Source: JAZDLC01 sp043802345 (GTDB lineage: Bacteria > Planctomycetota > B15-G4 > JADJEK01). Taken from it: DNA of 11,679 nucleotides. The notes under the pieces were generated by a model. That model was not told the DNA's origin. It searched no databases and was given only the letters and a program-made list of their open reading frames with translations. Position 1 is the first letter of the stretch. The number at the start of each line of letters is the position of its first letter. Location of the stretch: NCBI GenBank assembly GCA_043802345.1, contig JAZDLC010000023.1, forward strand, positions 1 to 11,679. Direction: 5' to 3'. Of the stretch, positions 6,144 to 11,679 are shown piece by piece. The position numbers and the translations under genes were made by a program.

Positions 6144-9100
6144 TCACCCGTCCTCTGCCATCAGTGTCATCGTGGCAAACAGCTCTTTCCCTCGCTCAAC
6201 CGTGACCTCAGCATTCGCAGTGCGGCCGAGAGGGCGATGCTCCACGGTGAGGTTGTAGCTCCCCGGTCGGATTCCGCGAAGGAGGAGTGTGCCATCCTGC
6301 GCGACACGGTTGCGCTCGACAGGAGGCATCTCTTCTGTCGACTTCTCCTTCAGGCTGATCCTGAGATCGGCCAGGGACCAGCCTTCCGGCAGGAGTTGAA
6401 CGCGGACGGCACCGGCCTGCTCCAGAACGAGTCGAATGGTCCGGTCCTCCCCTGCGGAGAGCGACAACCGTTCCCGCTTGGAAGCTCCCCACTCCGACTG
6501 GGCCTCGATCGAGTACTCTCCGGGGAGCAGCAGGTCGAAGTTGAACGCACTTCTCGCATCGGTGACGGCTTTCTGGTCATTGTCGGCGGCCTGGCTCTCT
6601 CCTCTCGGCACCACCCACACGGCCGCTCCTTCGACCGGGGCTCCGCTGTCGGCGTCAACCACGACGCCGCGCAGGCGTGCCGCGTCGATGCGGATGTCGA
6701 CGACCTGCTCCCTGCCCGGAGCGACCTCAACCCTGTGCAGGGCCAGGGTGCCACGCCGGGACGGAGGCATCAGCTTCAGGTCGTACACGCCCGGTGTGAC
6801 GCCCGCGAGCCTGTACACACCATCCTGATCCGTCTGCGCCCTCGGCAGGGAAACCGCGAACGGGTCTCTTCGCCCTTCCTGGCCCGGCTCGGCGACGACT
6901 TGCGGATGGACCCAAAGTCCCATTCTTGGCCGGCCGTTGACCAGCACGGTTCCGATGATCGCGCCGGCGACCAGACGCAGGTCGTGGTCGACCCGGGTCT
7001 CCCGACCATCCCGGACTTCCACTTTGTATGTGGACAGGTCCGGGCCAAGATCCACTCCAGGCCCCGAAGTACTCACACCAACGCTAAAGCCCACCCTGCC
7101 TGAGCCTGAGAATGCCGACATGACCGTCGATGGGTCTCCCACCTCCACCTTGTAGGAACCGGCGGAAAGAGGGCCGATCCGGTAGTCCCCACCGTTACCT
7201 GTCACTGCCGAAGCATTCACGCCGTCGGCCTGGTGTGCCACGACCGGAGTCAACACTGCCGGCTTCCCATCCAGGCCGATGACCCTGCCGATGACAGCTC
7301 CGCCCACCGGGACCTCGATGCGCAGAGGATCGGGCTCCACACCTCGGACCACCTCAATGCCGTCGACGAGCACTGACGCGAGGTTATCGCCCTCGACGCG
7401 GAGCAAGTAAGGCCCGTCGTTCAGCCCGTCGAACAGGAACTCCCCTTCGGCGTCCGTGGTCGTCGCCTTCATGGGATGGTCATCGCTACGCACCTTGACA
7501 CCCTGGACAACAAACGCCAAGGCCGAGTTGCGTCCACGCTTCGGAACAAGCAACAGGATACTCGCACCCGACACAGGCTCCCGGCTGGTGGCTCGTACGA
7601 CCACACCCCGGATCTGCCCGCCACGGTCCAGGGTTACCACGAGCGGCCCGACGGTCTCGTTTCCCATGAGTTCAAGCACCGGGGTCCGACCCGATGCGAA
7701 CTCGTCGACCTCGACACGGACCCGGTACCGACCGCTCCCCTCGTACGGAATCGAGTAGCGGCCTGGCTCCACTTCGATTCCATCATCTTCGGGACGGAGG
7801 CGAGTCCGGTCGTACCAACCGACACCGCCAGCCGCGGACTTCTCCAGCACCAGGAAAGCTGGCTTCAACGCTTCGCCGGTCTCCGCCATCACCGGCATGA
7901 CATCGATGCATCCCGCCGGCCCCAGCTCGATCTCGATCGTCGCGCCCGCCTTGACCCCTTTCCGTTCAGCGGAACTGTGGCCGGACAGCTTGACTCTGAC
8001 GCAGTAGGTCCCGAGGTCCGGAAGCGGAGACAGGATGAACCGGCCATCCTTGTCGGTCTCGACCGCCTCGTCGGTCTGGATCGCCGTCACGTTGAGAGAG
8101 CGATCGCCAAACTCTGCGCCACAGGTCACCGCTGCGCCCTGCACAGGCGCACCCCCGGCGCCCAGGACCCGGCCACGAATCGGAAGGTCCGGGTGCATGA
8201 CGATTTCGATGCCGCCCTTCTCCTCCCCGGGCGCGACCACCACCTTGGGCCTCGGGAGAGCCGCCGCCAGGCCCTCCCTCGTCGCCCAGATCATGGCAGC
8301 GTGACGCGCCACCCCGGTGAGCAAGAACCTCCCATCCGGCCCGGTCTCGACCGGCTCCGCCCGAGCGGCCCACACCTTCACGCCCGCCACAGGGTGTTGA
8401 GCGGTGTCGATGACCCTGCCACTGACAGTGCCGCCCGGATACAGGGTGAATTCGAATCGAGCAACTTCACCGGCGCACACCTCATCGCAGAACTCCAGGC
8501 CCTGCATGGTCCCAGGCGAAGAGGCCAGGAGAAGCCACTGCCCAGCGGCCGGCACGGCCGGAAACGAGAAGCTCCCCTCCGCGTCCGTCGTCGTCGGATG
8601 TGTTGCCTCCAGGAACTCGGCCTCGTGCGCGGCGCGGAGCTTCAGCAGCTCCTCCGCACCTGGCCAGGGTTCGAGCGTGACGGTGGCCTCTGCGATCGCC
8701 TGGCCCCCGGCATCGCGGACATGCCCGGCGATTCCGCCGGTCGGCCAGGGCGCGGTCCTGGCGGCGACATGTTGCGCCACGATGGTGCCGGGCAGTTCCC
8801 GGCGTTCGGGACTCTCTGGAGCTTCCATCTCAGTTGCTTCTGCCGCCGAGGCGTCCATCTTGACGGCGCGAGCGGGGGGCTCCCCATCCGGATCGCGTTC
8901 CACCCTGGTTTGCCAGATCAGAACGGAGGCCCCGACCAGGATCGCCGCCCCCGCTGTCACCAGGACCTTGCCGCTCATGACCAATCCTCCCGTCAACGCC
9001 GCCATCGAGCCCGCAGTCGCCGCGACGGCGGGGGCCTTGATCATCGGAAGCATCGCGAGGCACCAAGCACGCCGGTCGCCATCGTGTTCGGCGTCAAGAT

Positions 9101-9578
9101 GAGCGCGCAGGCTCTCCAGTCCCCTCTGCAGCCGGGAGCGTACGGTGCTGGCCGAGGCGGACGTACGCCGGGCAATCTCGGCTGCGCTGAGGCCTTCGTA
9201 GTAGCGCAGCAGGATCGTTGTGCGGTTCGGCTCCTCCAGGGACAGAACAGCATCCACGAGAAGGTGAACGGACTCGACCCGGCCCACGACGTCAACGGTT
9301 GGCGCTGTTTCCTCCGCCACGGCCGCCACCTGCTCGCGCGCGACCCGTTGGCTCTCGCCGCGAATCCACCTGCGCGTGAAATTCCGCAGGATGGCCGACA
9401 GCCACGGCCTTGGTGGACGGGCGCTGTCGGGCGGATGCTGCAAAGCCGCAAGCCAGGTCTCCTGGGCCAGATCCTCAGCGACATGCTCGTCCGTGACGAG
9501 CCGACGCGCGAGGGCCTTCACCCATTCCGCCTGCTGCCTCAGTTCCTCCGGATCGATGGCAAATGGTCTGCTTTCCAT
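6144..9578 (-). CDS. ECF-type sigma factor fused to a membrane anchor and long beta-sandwich repeat region
   Basis: This 1144-residue fusion begins with sigma region 2 (DEHVAEDLAQETWLAAL 30-46, RPWLSAILRNFTRRW 57-71). Region 4 follows, its helix-turn-helix in LSAAEIARRTSASASTVRSR (130-149). There is no region 3, as in ECF sigma factors. An alanine-rich segment (182-201), a short SGK turn and a hydrophobic helix (205-222) then form a membrane anchor. From about 280 to the end there are about nine tandem units of 80-100 residues of carboxypeptidase-regulatory-like or CnaB-like type. Recurring motifs are GxVxDxxGxPVxGAxV openings, TDxxGxFxF centres and PGxYxLxV closings (for example TTTDAEGEFLFDGL near 706 and GVTPGVYDLKLM near 926). 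ATG 9578 is preferred over the in-frame ATG at 9605 because its sigma motifs then align residue for residue with the divergent paralogue; GGA lies just upstream. The sigma part acts in the cytoplasm; the repeats would be outside if one helix spans the membrane. Confidence 0.9.
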   Translation of the reverse strand: MESRPFAIDPEELRQQAEWVKALARRLVTDEHVAEDLAQETWLAALQHPPDSARPPRPWLSAILRNFTRRWIRGESQRVAREQVAAVAEETAPTVDVVGRVESVHLLVDAVLSLEEPNRTTILLRYYEGLSAAEIARRTSASASTVRSRLQRGLESLRAHLDAEHDGDRRAWCLAMLPMIKAPAVAATAGSMAALTGGLVMSGKVLVTAGAAILVGASVLIWQTRVERDPDGEPPARAVKMDASAAEATEMEAPESPERRELPGTIVAQHVAARTAPWPTGGIAGHVRDAGGQAIAEATVTLEPWPGAEELLKLRAAHEAEFLEATHPTTTDAEGSFSFPAVPAAGQWLLLASSPGTMQGLEFCDEVCAGEVARFEFTLYPGGTVSGRVIDTAQHPVAGVKVWAARAEPVETGPDGRFLLTGVARHAAMIWATREGLAAALPRPKVVVAPGEEKGGIEIVMHPDLPIRGRVLGAGGAPVQGAAVTCGAEFGDRSLNVTAIQTDEAVETDKDGRFILSPLPDLGTYCVRVKLSGHSSAERKGVKAGATIEIELGPAGCIDVMPVMAETGEALKPAFLVLEKSAAGGVGWYDRTRLRPEDDGIEVEPGRYSIPYEGSGRYRVRVEVDEFASGRTPVLELMGNETVGPLVVTLDRGGQIRGVVVRATSREPVSGASILLLVPKRGRNSALAFVVQGVKVRSDDHPMKATTTDAEGEFLFDGLNDGPYLLRVEGDNLASVLVDGIEVVRGVEPDPLRIEVPVGGAVIGRVIGLDGKPAVLTPVVAHQADGVNASAVTGNGGDYRIGPLSAGSYKVEVGDPSTVMSAFSGSGRVGFSVGVSTSGPGVDLGPDLSTYKVEVRDGRETRVDHDLRLVAGAIIGTVLVNGRPRMGLWVHPQVVAEPGQEGRRDPFAVSLPRAQTDQDGVYRLAGVTPGVYDLKLMPPSRRGTLALHRVEVAPGREQVVDIRIDAARLRGVVVDADSGAPVEGAAVWVVPRGESQAADNDQKAVTDARSAFNFDLLLPGEYSIEAQSEWGASKRERLSLSAGEDRTIRLVLEQAGAVRVQLLPEGWSLADLRISLKEKSTEEMPPVERNRVAQDGTLLLRGIRPGSYNLTVEHRPLGRTANAEVTVERGKELFATMTLMAEDG

Positions 9579-9774
9579 GCTTCCATTCACCCATATCCTG
9601 CACACGCCAAGAGTGTCTCAGAAAGCAGTGATTATTTGAGCCGCGCGGGGCGAACACGCGCAAACGCCCAGGACCAGAGCCAGCGGGGCGCCACCGACAC
9701 TTGACTTCTCCTCGATTTCCCTGATTCTCGCTGCAACGGTTTCTGCTGGCGTGACCACTCCTTCCGTGAATGCC
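9579..9774. promoter_or_regulatory. Divergent promoter region of two sigma-fusion genes
   Basis: This 196-base gap must hold the promoters of both sigma genes. In the leftward direction AATAAT (9631-9636 on the minus strand) is a possible -10, five of six to consensus, but no good -35 accompanies it. In the rightward direction the candidate at 9701-9728 is better. I did not find a typical ECF promoter (GGAAC with a CGT-type -10), so autoregulation of the usual ECF kind is not evident by eye. No open frame with coding character lies here. Confidence 0.5.
9701..9728 (+). promoter_or_regulatory. Candidate housekeeping promoter for the rightward sigma fusion
   Basis: TTGACT (9701-9706, five of six to the -35 consensus), a 16-base spacer and GATTCT (9723-9728, three of six to the -10) would start transcription near 9735, about 40 bases before the ATG at 9775. 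The -35 is good and the -10 weak. Confidence 0.35.
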
Positions 9775-11679
9775 ATGAGTGACGCACCTTCACGCCCTCA
9801 AGTTGAGGACCTGCTGAGGCAGTCCGGCTGGATCGAGAAGATCGCCGTCGGTCTGGTCCAGGATCGCGACATTGCGGCCGATGTTGTGCAGGAGGCCAGG
9901 ATCGCGATGCTTCGTGGTCAGGCTGATGACGTGCGATCGCCAAGGTCGTGGCTGATCGGGCTCGTTCGGAATCTGTCCCATCAGTGGAAACGTCATGAAG
10001 TCCGGCGAGAGCGCCGGGAGAGAATCTCAGCACAGTCAGACGAGCTGCCGTCCACGGCGGAGCTGGCGGAGCGGATGGAAACGCAGCGCCTGCTGGCCAC
10101 TGCCATCCTCGAACTGCCGGACTCACTCCGGGACGCTATCGTGCTGCGCTACTTCGAGGACTTGTCCGCGGCGGAGATCGCGCGCCGCCAGGGGATCCCG
10201 GCCGCGACCGTTCGCTCGCGGTTGAAGCGTGGCCTGGACCAGCTTCGGATCCGTCTGGATCGGCACTTCGGCGGCGACGAACAGAAGTGGATCTCGGCGA
10301 TTGTGGCGTGCATTCCCGCCAAGAGCCTGGGCGTGGCCGCCGCGGGTACTGTGATCGTTCCGGGGGTGATTGTCATGAAGCAAGTCGGACAGGTTCTCGC
10401 CGTGGTCTTGTTGGCCACGGCGGTGGGTGTCGGTCTCTGGTCCCTGGCCAAGGATACGGACGAAGCTCCGACCGAGCGTATTGGCTCGGTACCGACTCCG
10501 TCTGTCGCGAGCGGCGACGAGGCTGTCGTACCAGGGGTTTCCGGGTCAACGAGTGGAAACGCCGAGGACTCTGCCCGTCAGCTTGTGCCGGATACGCACC
10601 TCTCCATCGACGTACGAGTCGTGGACCGGAAGAGCGGCGAGCCGCTTGCCGGCGTACCGATTCGGTTCACAGCGAAGGACGAGAGCTCGAACTACTGCTA
10701 CGACGCGGTCTCCGGAATCGCCGGCGCGTTCCGCTTCGAGGACGTCCCTCCTGAGAAACTGGTGCTGGAGACTCGTCCTGCTGGCGATGTCGAGTATGCG
10801 TGCGACCCAGTTCAGATCGATCTCACCGTCAAGAGCTCGGGCAGCACCGATCTTCTCGTCGAGAAGCGCTGGTTCCTCGCCGGGATTGTGGTCGAGGCAG
10901 GCAGCTCCCGCCCGGTAAGGAACTTCCCACTGACGGCACGCCTCAGTGAATTGACAAGGGTGTCTCTGGGCGCTACCGATGGGGAGGGGCGTTTTCGCAG
11001 CAGAAACGGATTCGCCGCGGGATGGTGGACGATTGAGCAGTCACCGTACAGCATGTGGGGACTCGATACTGGCGGCATGGTTTCGCACGAGCTGGCCCGA
11101 GTACACGTTGGGACCGACGACTCGACACATCTGCTGATCGAAAACGGATGGACCGGCACCCTGCTCGGCCGGGTTCTGGACCCCTCTGGAAGCCCCATCA
11201 GAGATGCCACGATCCGGGCTCTCGGCGCCGACTCCCCCCGCTACTATCGCCACCCCGGTCGACGATGGTGGGCGCGCTACGAGCTGATGAAATCGGACGG
11301 ATTGGTCGCGAAGACCGATCTCCACGGTCGCTTCGCTCTCCAGCATCTGCCCGAGGATCGGGCCTTCCAGTTGGTGGTATCCGCCGAGGGATTCGTCACG
11401 ACTCCAACCGATCTTCTCGACCCTCCCTTCCCAGAAAACCGGCAAGAACTGGAGATTCGGCTACCGCACGGCGGCAAGATCGTCGGCGAAGTTCTCGACA
11501 CCTCGGGCAGTCCACTGGCGGAGGCGACCGTCATCGCCAGGGTGGAACTCCCATTGCACGTCCAAAATGCAGACAAGTGGCGGCACCGAGTGCTCCTCCG
11601 TATTGTTGCTGAGAACAAAACTTACGGCAACAAGCCAGAGGGAAACACTCAGTGCAAACCGACCCCATACTACGCCACA
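9775..11679 (+). CDS. ECF-type sigma factor fused to a membrane anchor and beta-sandwich repeats (3' end beyond window)
   Basis: The frame is open from ATG 9775 to the last base, 635 residues so far, so the gene is cut by the window edge. Region 2 is at 30-78 (DRDIAADVVQEARIAML, RSWLIGLVRNLSHQW) and region 4 at about 108-162 (LSAAEIARRQGIPAATVRSR at 130-149). These are the same residue numbers as in the divergent paralogue, and in 123-162 the two share 27 of 40 residues. Two hydrophobic segments (about 184-201 and 207-222) are split by MKQVGQ. A low-complexity Ser/Thr/Pro/Gly linker (about 228-270) leads to beta-sandwich units starting near DVRVVDRKSGEPLAGVPIRF (279), 365, 460 (GTLLGRVLDPSGSPIRDATI) and 564 (LPHGGKIVGEVLDTSGSPLA). 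In-frame GTG codons at 9751 and 9766 are possible but less likely starts. No clear Shine-Dalgarno is seen. The likely role is transcription control by a membrane-bound sigma factor sensing something outside the membrane. Confidence 0.88.
   Translation, partial: MSDAPSRPQVEDLLRQSGWIEKIAVGLVQDRDIAADVVQEARIAMLRGQADDVRSPRSWLIGLVRNLSHQWKRHEVRRERRERISAQSDELPSTAELAERMETQRLLATAILELPDSLRDAIVLRYFEDLSAAEIARRQGIPAATVRSRLKRGLDQLRIRLDRHFGGDEQKWISAIVACIPAKSLGVAAAGTVIVPGVIVMKQVGQVLAVVLLATAVGVGLWSLAKDTDEAPTERIGSVPTPSVASGDEAVVPGVSGSTSGNAEDSARQLVPDTHLSIDVRVVDRKSGEPLAGVPIRFTAKDESSNYCYDAVSGIAGAFRFEDVPPEKLVLETRPAGDVEYACDPVQIDLTVKSSGSTDLLVEKRWFLAGIVVEAGSSRPVRNFPLTARLSELTRVSLGATDGEGRFRSRNGFAAGWWTIEQSPYSMWGLDTGGMVSHELARVHVGTDDSTHLLIENGWTGTLLGRVLDPSGSPIRDATIRALGADSPRYYRHPGRRWWARYELMKSDGLVAKTDLHGRFALQHLPEDRAFQLVVSAEGFVTTPTDLLDPPFPENRQELEIRLPHGGKIVGEVLDTSGSPLAEATVIARVELPLHVQNADKWRHRVLLRIVAENKTYGNKPEGNTQCKPTPYYAT

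Noticed and set aside
7476..9704. 742-residue plus-strand open frame antisense to the leftward sigma fusion
   Set aside because: It is rich in Arg, His and Pro with no domain, and the opposite strand encodes unmistakable sigma region 2 and 4 motifs. Long antisense frames are expected in high-GC genes.
11603..11633. Inverted repeat TTGTTGC / GCAACAA
   Set aside because: Seven-base arms around a 17-base loop inside an open reading frame are compatible with chance.

Overview
The window is high-GC bacterial DNA of protein-coding character. It carries two divergent membrane-tethered sigma factors fused to very long repeat ectodomains, lipoprotein signal peptides and many secreted-type proteins. 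ECF-type sigma factors fused to long C-terminal extensions are best known from Planctomycetota and related environmental Gram-negative lineages, so I suggest such an organism. This is inference from architecture only: no rRNA, tRNA or single-copy marker gene is present. I see no mobile element, CRISPR array or RNA gene.

Left part (1-2595). Two genes on the minus strand encode a glutathione-peroxidase-like lipoprotein (73-657) and, 82 bases upstream of it, a small lipoprotein whose frame is broken (740-1070). A 217-base divergent intergenic region follows. It holds a near-ideal -10 hexamer for the minus direction and two perfect palindromes, one with 12-bp arms. On the plus strand a 12-helix-type MOP/MATE-superfamily transporter (1288-2595) is read away from it.

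Middle part (2596-6068). A small minus-strand ORF of unknown function (2653-2832) lies divergent to a secreted protein built of four PsbP/DcrB-like repeats (2963-4972). Next comes a PD-(D/E)XK Rpn-type nuclease with a DUF4351-like tail (about 5124-6068), which probably starts at a non-ATG codon.

Right part (6144-11679). Two sigma factor genes are transcribed divergently from a 196-base gap. The leftward one (6144-9578, 1144 residues) is complete; the rightward one (9775 to the window end) is cut off after 635 residues. Both have sigma region 2, region 4, a paired hydrophobic stretch and then carboxypeptidase-regulatory-like beta-sandwich repeats. The sigma motifs fall at the same residue numbers in both, so they are paralogues and the chosen starts support each other. 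No separate anti-sigma gene lies beside either one. The likely logic is that the sigma factor is its own membrane anchor and sensor, with release of the N-terminal part as the switch. This pair is the most interesting content of the window.
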